Assembly (NCBI GenBank): GCA_025934395.1
Contig: JAICYC010000019.1
Span: 1-45,479, forward strand
DNA from: Solirubrobacteraceae bacterium
GTDB taxonomy: Bacteria > Actinomycetota > Thermoleophilia > Solirubrobacterales > Solirubrobacteraceae
Length of the DNA: 45,479 nucleotides
Direction of reading: 5' to 3'
The notes beneath the pieces are model-generated. The model ran no database searches. It saw only the letters and a list, made by a program, of their open reading frames with translations, and was not told the DNA's origin. A program made the translations under genes and the position numbers. This document shows positions 1-7,738 of this stretch, one piece after another (position 1 is the first letter of the stretch; every line of letters starts with the position of its first letter).

Positions 1-831
1 CAGCATCGCGAGGTTGGTCTTGCCGCAGGCGCTCGGGAACGCGCCCGTGAGGTACTTGACCTCGCCCTCTGGCGAGGTCAGCTTGAGGATCAGCATGTGC
101 TCGGCCATCCAGCCCTCGTCGCGCGCCATCACGGAGGCGATCCGCAGCGCGAAGCACTTCTTGCCGAGCAGCGCGTTGCCGCCGTAGCCGGAGCCGTAGG
201 ACCAGATTTCGCGCGTGTCGGGGAAATGCACGATGTACTTGTTGTCGGCGTTGCACGGCCACGGCACGTCCTCCACGCCGTCGAGGAGCGGCATGCCGAC
301 CGAGTGCAGGCAGGGGACGAACACACCTTCGCTGCCGAGGGCGTCGAGCGCGCCCTGGCCCATGCGGGTCATGATCCGCATGTTCACTGCCACGTAGGTG
401 GAGTCGGTGAGCTGCACGCCCACATGGCTCTTGTCGGAGCCGAGCGGGCCCATCGAGAACGGCACCACGTACATCGTGCGCCCACGCATCGCGCCGCTGA
501 ACAGGTCGGTGAGCGTGTCTCGCATCTCTGCCGGGTCGCGCCAGTTGTTGGTGGGGCCGGCCTCCTCTTCGGTGGCCGAGCAGATGAACGTTCGATCCTC
601 CACCCGGGCCACGTCGGCGGGGTCCGACAGCGCCAGGTAGGAGTTGGGGCGCTTCGCGTCCGAGAGCCGCTCGAACGTGCCCGCCTCGACGAGCTCGCGG
701 CAGAGCCGGTCGTACTCCTCGGCGGACCCGTCGCACCAGTAGATCCGCTCCGGTTCGACGAGGTCCGCGACCTCCTGCACCCAGGCCAGAAGTCGCTCGT
801 TCTTGGTGGGCGCGGGAATGGTCGTGCTCAT
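1..831 (-). CDS. pckG: Phosphoenolpyruvate carboxykinase (GTP), N-terminal part; cut by window edge
   Basis: Converts oxaloacetate and GTP to phosphoenolpyruvate, CO2 and GDP in the cytosol, linking C4 acids to gluconeogenesis. The 277 visible residues read like the GTP-type enzyme: [20 protein letters not shown] near the N-terminus, [16 protein letters not shown] in the substrate-binding region, [15 protein letters not shown], and the kinase P-loop [14 protein letters not shown] close to the left edge. The family is about 600 residues, so a little over half of the gene lies outside the window. The ATG at 831 is chosen because a GAGGAG ribosome site sits about 12 nt upstream (near 844-851). 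A possible -10 hexamer TACGCT lies at 954-949 on this strand, giving a leader of roughly 110 nt. Identity is secure; the C-terminus cannot be judged. Confidence 0.95.
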   Translation of the reverse strand, partial: MSTTIPAPTKNERLLAWVQEVADLVEPERIYWCDGSAEEYDRLCRELVEAGTFERLSDAKRPNSYLALSDPADVARVEDRTFICSATEEEAGPTNNWRDPAEMRDTLTDLFSGAMRGRTMYVVPFSMGPLGSDKSHVGVQLTDSTYVAVNMRIMTRMGQGALDALGSEGVFVPCLHSVGMPLLDGVEDVPWPCNADNKYIVHFPDTREIWSYGSGYGGNALLGKKCFALRIASVMARDEGWMAEHMLILKLTSPEGEVKYLTGAFPSACGKTNLAML

Positions 832-1073
832 GGATCGATGCGACTCCTCGGTTGCGGTTCGGCTCGCGCCGTCGACGGCGCTGCTTCCATACGGGCCCTC
901 CTGGCCCGCTCGGGGAAGCAGTGGATCGCCAGCTCGGCGATCGCGCGAAGCGTATCGCACCCCCAGATCACGCGGAAACCGCTGGGTTGACGGATATCGG
1001 GAGCCACTACCCGGCGGCGGCGGCCCCACACCGGGGGCCCTCACCCCTCGACGGACCCGGCGCCGCGGGCGGC

Positions 1074-1589
1074 TCAGGCGCCGGGGTTCCTGCGCGGCAC
1101 GAGCACCAGGCGCTTGAACTCCGCGACCAGCACGCCGTCCTGGTTGAGCACTCGGGTGTGCACCTTCACGGTGCCTCGGTCGGGCTTGGACTGGGACTCC
1201 TTCTTCTCGAGCACCTCCGACTCGCAGAACAGGGTGTCGCCGTGGAACACGGGCGCCGGGTGCTTGAGCTCTTCGGTGGCGAGGTTGGCGATCGCCTTGC
1301 CGCTGACGTCGCTCACCGACATCCCGAGCGCGAGCGAGTAGACGAGCGGGCCCACCACCACGTTGCGCCCCTGCTGGGACCTGTGCGCGTACACGTCGTT
1401 GATGTGCAGCGGGTGGTGGTTCATCGTGATCAGGCAGAACAGGTGGTCGTCCGACTCGGTGACGGTCTTAGCGGGCCAGTGCTTGTAGACGGCTCCGACC
1501 TCGAACTCCTCCAGGTAGCGGCCATACGGGTGGGCGCCGCTCGCCTCGCGCGCGGCCTGCTCGGTCTCGACGGTGTGCGTCTCGCTCAT
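1074..1589 (-). CDS. MaoC-family (hot-dog fold) enoyl-CoA hydratase/dehydratase
   Basis: A 171-residue single hot-dog protein of the MaoC type, which adds or removes water from 2-enoyl-CoA thioesters. Visible signatures are the N-terminal [13 protein letters not shown], the active-site segment [11 protein letters not shown] (about residues 56-65) and the C-terminal strand pattern ending in [13 protein letters not shown]. The usual D-x-N-P-x-H motif reads N-H-H-P-L-H, so the catalytic Asp position is Asn57 while His62 is kept. The ATG at 1589 is preferred over longer readings because CAAGGAGA lies just upstream. A malyl-CoA lyase-like gene lies about 1 kb away on the other strand; in Streptomyces, MaoC, CitE-like and acyl-CoA dehydrogenase genes cluster with crotonyl-CoA reductase, so mesaconyl-CoA/beta-methylmalyl-CoA hydratase is a reasonable guess. 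The substrate is inference. Confidence 0.85.
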   Translation of the reverse strand: MSETHTVETEQAAREASGAHPYGRYLEEFEVGAVYKHWPAKTVTESDDHLFCLITMNHHPLHINDVYAHRSQQGRNVVVGPLVYSLALGMSVSDVSGKAIANLATEELKHPAPVFHGDTLFCESEVLEKKESQSKPDRGTVKVHTRVLNQDGVLVAEFKRLVLVPRRNPGA

Positions 1590-1710
1590 GGGTGTGCGGG
1601 GTCTCCTTGGGAGGGGTTCTTGCTTCGTGTGCGGCCGGCGCGGGGACGCCGGGGGCAAGCCGCGCTGCGCCGCAGCGCACGCACGCGCGTTCGCCGCGTG
1701 GACTGGAACT

Positions 1711-2547
1711 CTAGTGGGACCCCGCGCCCGCCGGCTCCGCGCTGCCTCGCGCCGCCGCCTGGTAGCAGATGCTGGGCGTCGCGGAGAGCGGGCAGGCGAA
1801 CCCCGGCCGCGGTTCGCACGGCGCGCATCGCGGCGGCCCGGGCGGCAGCGGGACGGGTTCCGGCGGCGGCTCGGGTATCGGCACGCACATCGCCGTGGGT
1901 GGACAGCAGCCCGACACCTGCGTGCAGGGCGGTGCTGGAGGCTGGACCACGGCCTTGAACGCTGACGGATAGGACAGGCCGCAGACCGCGTCGTAGGCCG
2001 CAGCCACCGCTTGCGGGGCGCTGAAGCCCGCGAGCGGCGTGCCGCGCGCGGCGATCGCGAGGACCGAGGCCGCGTCCAGCGCGGCGCCCGAACGCGTGAG
2101 GCCGCAGCGGGCAGCGGCCGGACCGGAGACGCGCGCGCCGGAGGCGGACGTGAACGGGTTCGAGAGCAACGCTGTGGCGGGGACGCCGAGCGCGCGCGGG
2201 ACCTGCAGAGCGAGGCTCGTGGCCCCGGGCGCCGCCGCAGCGCCCCCGCGGTTCACCGCCAGCACGAGCACCACCTGCCCGCTGCCCCGCGCGCCGCGCA
2301 CACGAGCGACGGCGAGGTAGTCCCCGCCGAACCTCCCCTGCCCCGACAGGAGCGTGTTGCGCGCGGTGAGCAGCGGCCGCCGCCGCCGCGGGGCGCGCAG
2401 CTCCGCCAGCGCCAGGTCACCTGGGGCCGGCGCGAGCGCGACCTTCCAGGTGCGCGTGTGCCTCGCGGACGCAGCGCCCGCCGGCGCCAGGGCGGGCACC
2501 AGAGCGACTGCGAGCGCTGCGAAGAACGCCACCGCAAAGCGCATCAT
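1711..2547 (-). CDS. Secreted Ala/Pro-rich protein with Cys-rich tail, unknown function
   Basis: A 278-residue protein I do not recognise. It starts [20 protein letters not shown], a clear signal peptide with probable cleavage after an Ala-rich stretch near residue 28. The middle is a low-complexity domain rich in Ala, Arg and Val. The last 80 residues carry a Pro/Cys segment containing [26 protein letters not shown] and a final Cys, suggesting disulphides outside the membrane. The start is one of two adjacent ATGs (2547 or 2544); AGGAAA lies about 9 nt upstream. It is transcribed away from the malyl-CoA lyase-like gene, whose TTG start is only 61 nt away. Reading frame, signal peptide and start site support a real gene; no function can be given. 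Confidence 0.7.
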   Translation of the reverse strand: MMRFAVAFFAALAVALVPALAPAGAASARHTRTWKVALAPAPGDLALAELRAPRRRRPLLTARNTLLSGQGRFGGDYLAVARVRGARGSGQVVLVLAVNRGGAAAAPGATSLALQVPRALGVPATALLSNPFTSASGARVSGPAAARCGLTRSGAALDAASVLAIAARGTPLAGFSAPQAVAAAYDAVCGLSYPSAFKAVVQPPAPPCTQVSGCCPPTAMCVPIPEPPPEPVPLPPGPPRCAPCEPRPGFACPLSATPSICYQAAARGSAEPAGAGSH

Positions 2548-2608
2548 CGATACTTTCCTAGCAGCACTTCTCACCGCAGCAGGCCATCGAGCAAGACCAG
2601 GAGCCCCT

Positions 2609-3673
2609 TTGCGCAACCCCCGCGACTTCTTCAAGCCACTCGCCATCGATGCCCCGGAGCCGATCCGGGAGATCCCGTTCGGGCCGTCCCGGATGATCCA
2701 CTTCCTCGACTTCTCCAACGAGAAGATGGTCGCGAAGGTGCCCGACATCGCGCCCACCGTGGACATCCTGCTGGGGAACCTCGAGGACGCCGTGCCAGTC
2801 GACCGCAAGCTCGACGCGCGCGCGGGGCTGATCAAGGTCGGCAGGGAGATGGAGCTGGGCGACACCGCGCTGTGGACGCGCGTGAACGAGCTCGCCTCGC
2901 CCTGGGTGCTCGACGACCTCACCGAACTCGTCACCGAGATCGGTCACAAGCTCTCCGTGGTGATGATCCCGAAGGTGGAGGGGCCGTGGGACATCCACTA
3001 CGTGGACCGCCTGCTCGCCCAGCTGGAGGCCCGCGCGGGCCTGGACCGTCCGATCCTGATCCACGCGATCCTCGAGACCGCGCAGGGGGTCGCCAACCTC
3101 GAGGAGATCGCGAGCGCCTCGCCGCGCATCCAGGGCATGAGCTTCGGACCCGCCGACCTCGCCGCGTCGCGCCGGATGAAGACCACCCGCGTCGGCGGCG
3201 GGCATCCCGGCTACCGCACGATCGCGGACCCCGACCCCGACGATCCCGGGGCGCCGCGCCCGAGCTACCAGCAGGACCCCTGGCACTACTCGATCGCGCG
3301 CATGGTCGACGCGTGCACCTCGGTGGGCGCGCTCCCCTTCTACGGGCCCTACGGAGACATCCGCGACCAGGAGGGCTGCGAGACCCAGTTCCGAGCGGCC
3401 TTCCTGCTCGGCTGCGTGGGTGCGTGGTCGCTGCACCCCGCGCAGATCGCGATCGCCAAGCGCGTGTTCTCCCCGGACCCCGACGAGGTCGCGTTCGCCA
3501 AGAAGGTGATCGAGGCGATCCCCGACGGCCGCGGCGTGCACATGATCGACGGCAAGATGCAGGACGACGCCACCTGGAAGCAGTGCAAGGTGATGGTCAA
3601 CCTCGCAGAGATGCTCGCCAAGAAGGACCCGGAGCTCGCCGAGGCCTACGGCTTCGCGCCGGCGGCGGTGTAG
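2609..3673 (+). CDS. HpcH/HpaI aldolase family, malyl-CoA / beta-methylmalyl-CoA lyase-like (CitE-like)
   Basis: A 354-residue cytosolic TIM-barrel lyase of the CitE/malyl-CoA lyase group, which cleaves or forms C-C bonds between glyoxylate and acetyl- or propionyl-CoA using Mg2+. Family segments seen: [12 protein letters not shown] (metal-ligand Glu at about residue 59), [49 protein letters not shown] with the second metal Asp, and [19 protein letters not shown]. The start is taken as TTG 2609 because AGGAG lies about 5 nt before it (2599-2603) and it gives a sensible N-terminus ([10 protein letters not shown]); no ATG or GTG fits. With the MaoC gene it suggests beta-methylmalyl-CoA or malyl-CoA chemistry (ethylmalonyl-CoA pathway). 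A citramalyl-CoA or other CitE-like lyase is the alternative. Confidence 0.88.
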   Translation: MRNPRDFFKPLAIDAPEPIREIPFGPSRMIHFLDFSNEKMVAKVPDIAPTVDILLGNLEDAVPVDRKLDARAGLIKVGREMELGDTALWTRVNELASPWVLDDLTELVTEIGHKLSVVMIPKVEGPWDIHYVDRLLAQLEARAGLDRPILIHAILETAQGVANLEEIASASPRIQGMSFGPADLAASRRMKTTRVGGGHPGYRTIADPDPDDPGAPRPSYQQDPWHYSIARMVDACTSVGALPFYGPYGDIRDQEGCETQFRAAFLLGCVGAWSLHPAQIAIAKRVFSPDPDEVAFAKKVIEAIPDGRGVHMIDGKMQDDATWKQCKVMVNLAEMLAKKDPELAEAYGFAPAAV

Positions 3674-3677
3674 CGGC

Positions 3678-4523
3678 GTGCGGGCGCGCTCGCGCCGGTC
3701 GCTGGCGGCGGGACTCGCCGCCGCAGCGCTGGCGCTCGCATCGGGGGCACAGGCAGCGCAGAAGACCGTCACCGGGGCGTCGGGGCAGGTGAGCGCGGCG
3801 CTGAGCTACCACGCGGGCAGCGACAGGTTCGGCAACGCCACCTACTCCCACCAGGTGCTCGCGATCGCGCGCGCGGGCTCCACCCGCTACGAAGCCCCAG
3901 TGAGATCGCCTGCGTGCTCGCCCGAATGCAACCTCGAAACGTTCGCGGGCGGCCCGCTGCAGGTGAGCGAACTCGAAGGCGCCGGATCGCCGAGCGTGGT
4001 CCTCGCGCTCAACACCGGTGGCGCGCACTGCTGCACGATCGCCCAGATCTTCTCGTTCGATCCCCGCACGGCCGGCTACCGCTCGATCGAACGCGACTTC
4101 GGCGACCCGGGGTTCCGGATCACCGACGTTGCGACAGACGGCAAGCTCGAGCTCGAGAGCGCGGACGACCGCTTTGCGTACCTGTTCGAGTCGTTCGCGT
4201 TCTCGGGCCTGCCGATCCAGGTCCTCCGCCTGCGCGCAGGCAAGCTCGTGGACTCCACGCGCGAATTCCCCGCCGCGGTCAGAGCTGATGCCGCGCAGCA
4301 GCTCAAGGCGTTCCTCGCCAACCGGCATGCGGGACTGGGATTGGGCTTCGCTGCAGCGTGGGCCGCGGACGAGGCGCTGCTCGGACGGAGTGCGCAGGCG
4401 CTCGCGCGGCTCGGGAGGGAAGCTCGCGCAGGCCGCCTGCGCAGCAGCGATCACCTCTCGCCCGCGGGCGGCCGTTTCGTGTCGCTGCTGCGCCGGCGGC
4501 TGCACAGGCTGGGCTATACGTAG
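3678..4523 (+). CDS. Secreted protein of unknown function
   Basis: A 281-residue exported protein beginning at GTG 3678, only 4 nt after the lyase stop codon, so probably co-transcribed and perhaps translationally coupled. Residues 1-27 form an Arg-rich n-region followed by an Ala/Leu core ending AQAAQ, a standard signal peptide. The mature part has a Cys pair in SPACSPECNLETF, then GGAHCCTIAQIFSF and a Glu/Asp-rich beta section (ELESADDRFAYLFESFAFSG); the pattern recalls secreted proteins that report or bind at the cell surface, but I cannot name a family. The C-terminus is Arg-rich. Glutamate codons are mixed GAA and GAG, with more GAA than in the neighbouring enzymes. Confidence 0.75.
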   Translation: MRARSRRSLAAGLAAAALALASGAQAAQKTVTGASGQVSAALSYHAGSDRFGNATYSHQVLAIARAGSTRYEAPVRSPACSPECNLETFAGGPLQVSELEGAGSPSVVLALNTGGAHCCTIAQIFSFDPRTAGYRSIERDFGDPGFRITDVATDGKLELESADDRFAYLFESFAFSGLPIQVLRLRAGKLVDSTREFPAAVRADAAQQLKAFLANRHAGLGLGFAAAWAADEALLGRSAQALARLGREARAGRLRSSDHLSPAGGRFVSLLRRRLHRLGYT

Positions 4524-4625
4524 CGCTCACCACGAGGGCGGGCGACCTCGGATCGCGGCGCGCCGGGGTGTGTGGCGCCCTGACCGCGCTCGCCGACCGC
4601 TGACCTCCGCGGTCGGCTGCGTCCG

Positions 4626-4633
4626 TATAGGCT
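4626..4633 (+). promoter_or_regulatory. Putative -10 element of the sucCD-fdx operon
   Basis: TATAGGCT lies 10 nt before the ATG at 4644, with no Shine-Dalgarno between. This would give a transcript starting within a few bases of the start codon. No convincing -35 hexamer is seen. Confidence 0.35.
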
Positions 4634-4643
4634 TCCGCGCCGC

Positions 4644-5858
4644 ATGAGGTTCTTCGAGTTCGAGGCGCGCGAGGTGGTGAGGCGCGCGGGCATCCCCGTC
4701 ACGGACTACGGCTTCACCACCGATCCCGCCGAGGCGAAGGCGATCGCGGAGCGGATCGGCGGCCCGACCGTGATCAAGTCGCAGGTGCTCACGGGCGGGC
4801 GCATGAAGGCGGGTGGCGTGAAGTTCGCCGACACGCCCGGGGAGGCCGAGGCGCACGCCGCGGAGATCCTGGAGCTCGAGATCAACGGGCACATGCCGCG
4901 CGGCGTGCTGGTGGACCCTCGGGCGGAGGTCGAGCAGGAGTACTACGCGGGCGTGGTCTGGGACGGAACCCGCAAGCAGCCCGTGATGATCTTCTCGCCC
5001 GTCGGCGGGATCGACATCGAGCAGGTCGCCGAGGAGCAGCCCGACAAGGTGGGCCGCCGCCACTTCTCCAACATCCTGCCGCTGAGCGACTTCCAGGCCA
5101 AGGAGGTGATCGCCTCCACCGGTGTCACCGGATCCGACCTGAACCGGCTCGTTCCGATCGTGCTCCGGCTCGCGCGCCTGTTCGTGGAGAACGACATGGT
5201 GCTCGCGGAGATCAACCCGCTCGGGCGCCTCGCGGACGGGTCGTTCGTGGCGCTCGATGCGCACATGGACATCGAGAACGAGGCGCGCGGCCGTCACAAG
5301 AAGCTGCTCGCGGACCTCGGCGTGGGCGAGGAGGAGACGCGCCAGGCGCGCGAGGCCACGCCGTTCGAGCTCGCGGGCGAGGAGGTCGACGCGCAGGACC
5401 ACCGCGGCGTGGCGGGCAACGTCACCGAGTTCGACGGCGACCTCGGGCTCGTGATCGGCGCCGGCGGCGGCTCGCTGACGCTGTTCGACGCGGTCCGCGC
5501 GCACGGCGGCAGACCCGCCAACTACTGCGAGATCGGCGGCAACCCGTCGGTGGCGAAGGCCTGTGGTCTTGCGAAGCTCGTGCTCAGCAAGCCGGGCGTG
5601 GACAAGATCGCGGTGATGATGTCGATCGTGTCCAACACGCGCGTGGACATAGTCGCGCGCGGCGTCATCAAAGCGTGCCTCGAGCTCGGGCTCGATCCGG
5701 CGGAGAAGATCGCGATCTTCCGCATCCCGGGCGCCTGGGAGGAGGAGGGCTTCAAGATCCTCGAGCGCTACGGCGTCGACTACGCCGACCGGAGCGTGTC
5801 GCTGAACGAGGCCGCACGCCGCGCGGTCGAGAAGATCCAGGGAGCGCCCGCCCGATGA
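4644..5858 (+). CDS. Succinyl-CoA ligase-like, ATP-grasp (beta) subunit, divergent
   Basis: A 404-residue beta subunit of an ADP-forming acyl-CoA ligase, which joins a dicarboxylate to CoA at the expense of a nucleotide triphosphate. Features: the ATP-grasp N-terminus MRFFEFEAREVVRRAGIPV, VIKSQVLTGGRMKAGGVKF (about 43-61) that holds the nucleotide lysine, the Mg2+ motif LAEINPL (about 187-193), and the CoA-ligase domain from about residue 262. The glycine loop that is usually GGGA in SucC reads EIGGNPS (296-302), and the N-terminal motif also differs from the usual MNIHEYQAKELL type. It may therefore be a paralogue acting on another dicarboxylate such as malate; with a malyl-CoA lyase-like gene nearby, malate-CoA ligase is an alternative. 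Its stop overlaps the next start (ATGA). Confidence 0.85.
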   Translation: MRFFEFEAREVVRRAGIPVTDYGFTTDPAEAKAIAERIGGPTVIKSQVLTGGRMKAGGVKFADTPGEAEAHAAEILELEINGHMPRGVLVDPRAEVEQEYYAGVVWDGTRKQPVMIFSPVGGIDIEQVAEEQPDKVGRRHFSNILPLSDFQAKEVIASTGVTGSDLNRLVPIVLRLARLFVENDMVLAEINPLGRLADGSFVALDAHMDIENEARGRHKKLLADLGVGEEETRQAREATPFELAGEEVDAQDHRGVAGNVTEFDGDLGLVIGAGGGSLTLFDAVRAHGGRPANYCEIGGNPSVAKACGLAKLVLSKPGVDKIAVMMSIVSNTRVDIVARGVIKACLELGLDPAEKIAIFRIPGAWEEEGFKILERYGVDYADRSVSLNEAARRAVEKIQGAPAR

Positions 5859-6778
5859 GCATCCTGATCGACGCGAGCACGACGTTCATCGTCCAGGGGA
5901 TCACCGGCCGCGAGGCGGTCAACCTCACGCGAGAGTGCCTCGACTACGGCACGGGCGCGAAGATCGTCGGCGGGGTCACGCCCGGCCGCCTCGGGCGCGA
6001 CGTGCACGGCGTGCCGGTGTTCGACACGGTCGCGCAGGCCGTGGAGCACCACGGCGCGCCGATCGACGGCTCGGTCGTGACGGTCCCCCCCGCGTTCACC
6101 AAGGACGCCGTGTTCGAGGCGATCGAGAACGGGATCAAGCTGGTCGTGATCGTCACCGAGCGGATCCCGCGGCGTGACGTGGCGCAGATGGTGGAGCTCG
6201 CAACGTTGCGCGGCGCGCGCATCATCGGACCGAACTGCCTCGGCATCATCGTCCCCGACGTGATCAAGATGGGCGGGATCGGCGGGCCGGCGAAAAACGC
6301 AGCGCAGGCCTACACCCCCGGCCCGATCGGGGTGATCTCGCGCTCGGGCGGCATGACCACGGAGATGTCCTCCACGCTCAGCGCCGCAGGCCTCGGCCAG
6401 TCGACGGCCGTGTCGATCGGCGGCGACGCGATCATCGGCTCCACCTACGCCGAGCTGATGCCGCTGTTCGAGGCCGACGAGCAGACGCGCGGGATCGTGA
6501 TCTACACCGAGCCCGGGGGGCGCATGGAGGCCGAGCTCTCGCGCTGGGTCACGGAGAACAGCTCGCGCCTGCCGATCGTCGCGTTCATGGCGGGTCGGTT
6601 CATGGACGAGATGCCCGGGATGAGCTTCGGCCACGCCGGCACGATCGTGGAAGGCAAGGAGGACACCGCCGGCGAGAAGATCGAGCGCCTCGCGCAGGCG
6701 GGCATCCGCGTGGCCGAGCGCATCGAGGACATCCCCACGATGATCTCCGAGCAGATCGAGAGCAGGGCGGGGGCGTGA
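5855..6778 (+). CDS. Succinyl-CoA ligase-like, CoA-binding (alpha) subunit
   Basis: A 307-residue alpha subunit partnering the preceding ATP-grasp protein. It shows the CoA-binding Rossmann start (FIVQGITGREAVN, GGVTPGRLGRDVHGVPVFDTV), GPNCLGIIVPD, the GVISRSGGMTTEMSSTL loop, and FGHAGTIVEGK with the histidine (about His260) that is phosphorylated during catalysis. Length and domain order match SucD. The ATG sits inside the ATGA overlap with the beta subunit gene, so translation is coupled. The downstream ferredoxin-like gene begins in the GTGA at its own stop, making a tightly locked three-gene unit, which is unusual for an ordinary TCA-cycle sucCD pair. Confidence 0.88.
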   Translation: MSILIDASTTFIVQGITGREAVNLTRECLDYGTGAKIVGGVTPGRLGRDVHGVPVFDTVAQAVEHHGAPIDGSVVTVPPAFTKDAVFEAIENGIKLVVIVTERIPRRDVAQMVELATLRGARIIGPNCLGIIVPDVIKMGGIGGPAKNAAQAYTPGPIGVISRSGGMTTEMSSTLSAAGLGQSTAVSIGGDAIIGSTYAELMPLFEADEQTRGIVIYTEPGGRMEAELSRWVTENSSRLPIVAFMAGRFMDEMPGMSFGHAGTIVEGKEDTAGEKIERLAQAGIRVAERIEDIPTMISEQIESRAGA

Positions 6779-7029
6779 GGGCCGACGGCACCTTCATCGC
6801 CGTCGAGGTCGAGGACGCCGCCGCGGGCGACACCGAGCTCGCGCGCAGGCTCGCCGAGGCCTGCCCGGTGGACATCTTCCTCGCCAGCGACAGCGGCGTG
6901 GCGCTCGTCGACGGGAACCTCGACGAGTGCGTCCTGTGCCGGCTCTGCCTCGACGCCGCGGGCGCGCGGGGAGCGGGCTCCCCGGTCAAGATCATCAAGC
7001 TCTACGACGACGGTGCGCTGCTCGATTGA
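6775..7029 (+). CDS. Small ferredoxin-like protein, one 4Fe-4S cluster (FixX-like)
   Basis: An 84-residue cytosolic protein starting at GTG 6775, overlapping the SucD-like stop codon by 4 nt. Exactly four cysteines fit one cluster: Cys30 in the AEACPVDIF motif and Cys52, Cys55 and Cys58 in DECVLCRLC. The CP-then-CxxCxxC order resembles FixX-type ferredoxin-like proteins more than classical two-cluster ferredoxins. The acidic N-terminal 28 residues and the C-terminal VKIIKLYDDGALL are not cluster ligands. Coupling to an acyl-CoA ligase pair suggests that an electron-transfer step accompanies use of the CoA ester, for example with the acyl-CoA dehydrogenase encoded 0.7 kb downstream on the other strand; that link is inference. 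Confidence 0.8.
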   Translation: MRADGTFIAVEVEDAAAGDTELARRLAEACPVDIFLASDSGVALVDGNLDECVLCRLCLDAAGARGAGSPVKIIKLYDDGALLD

Positions 7030-7093
7030 TCTGACTGGCTAGACGGCCAACATTCCTATATGCTTTACAACGTCTCAACGCCTTGTCGCCTCC

Positions 7094-7120
7094 GAGAGGC
7101 CCGCTTCGTGCGGGCCTCTC
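7094..7120 (+). terminator. GC-rich hairpin after the SucCD-ferredoxin operon
   Basis: GAGAGGCCCGC and GCGGGCCTCTC form a perfect 11-bp stem around a 5-nt TTCGT loop, 65 nt after the ferredoxin stop. No T-run follows, which is common for actinobacterial terminators. It also lies just upstream of the promoter of the 29-residue gene, so it would insulate the two. Confidence 0.7.
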
Positions 7121-7136
7121 GTCGTCCGGGGCAGCC

Positions 7137-7166
7137 TTGCTCTCCGTCACGCGATTGCGCTACCGT
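7137..7166 (+). promoter_or_regulatory. Putative housekeeping promoter of the 29-residue peptide gene
   Basis: TTGCTC at 7137-7142 and TACCGT at 7161-7166 are separated by 18 nt. The expected transcript start is near 7173, leaving a leader of about 42 nt that ends with a strong ribosome site. Both hexamers match sigma-70-type consensus at key positions. Confidence 0.45.
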
Positions 7167-7214
7167 CCCATCAGAGGGCGCCGCGCGGCGGCGCAACGTG
7201 TTGGGGAAAGGCCG

Positions 7215-7304
7215 ATGAACGAAAACTTCTCGCTGATCGTGATGTGCCTGTTCCTCCTCGGCTCGCTCGCGTTCCTCGCCGAGCAGCTGACGTCGTATCA
7301 CTGA
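7215..7304 (+). CDS. 29-residue single-span membrane peptide
   Basis: A short frame starting ATG 7215, with MNENFSLIVMCLFLLGSLAF as its first 20 residues and ending in EQLTSYH. Residues 6-22 form one hydrophobic span. It is preceded by a purine-rich ribosome site GGGGAAAGG (7203-7211) and a promoter-like pair, and isolated by a terminator upstream, all of which argue for a real gene. No family is recognised; small single-span peptides often act as subunits or modulators of membrane complexes, but nothing here shows the partner. A chance frame remains possible. Confidence 0.55.
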   Translation: MNENFSLIVMCLFLLGSLAFLAEQLTSYH

Positions 7305-7355
7305 TCGTCCCAGGGCCTTGCGGCCGGCGCGGATGACTCGCCTTGCGCGCGCCCG

Positions 7356-7730
7356 CTAGGCGTGCTTGCGCGCGCGGCGCGTGCGGTCGCGCTCGAGCTG
7401 GCGCTCCACCACGTTGACGATCAGCTTCATGATCTGGTCGGGGCCGGAGGCCTTCGCCTGCCCGTAGGTGAACGCCTCGACCCAGTCGGGGACCTTGCCC
7501 TCCCGCGCCATCACGTTGAAGAACTCGCGGCGCATGTCCACGCGCACGCGCGCGTCCGCTGCCGGGCCCTTCGTGACGTTGATCGCGGGCATCTCCAGCC
7601 GGAACTGCTGGGTGTCGCCGCGACCGCGCAGCTCGACCCCCACGACGAGCTTGATCGGCTCGAGCGCGGGCACCTCCTCGAGGAAGCGCCGCGTTGCGAG
7701 CTCGATCAGGCCTTTGGCGTCCTCGGACAC
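7356..7730 (-). CDS. SCP2-like (sterol carrier protein fold) protein
   Basis: A 124-residue protein beginning GTG 7730, 8 nt after the stop of the acyl-CoA dehydrogenase gene, so almost certainly in its operon. The pattern KLVVGVELRGRG, QQFRLEMPAINVTKGPAADARVRVDM, then EFFNVMAREGKVPDWVEAFTYGQAKASG resembles SCP2 lipid-binding domains, including the glycine-containing turn and the final helix that ends IMKLIVNVVERQLERD. SCP2 domains bind acyl-CoA or lipids, which would suit a helper for the dehydrogenase. Family assignment is by pattern only and moderately sure. Confidence 0.65.
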   Translation of the reverse strand: MSEDAKGLIELATRRFLEEVPALEPIKLVVGVELRGRGDTQQFRLEMPAINVTKGPAADARVRVDMRREFFNVMAREGKVPDWVEAFTYGQAKASGPDQIMKLIVNVVERQLERDRTRRARKHA

Positions 7731-7738
7731 CTTCGCCG

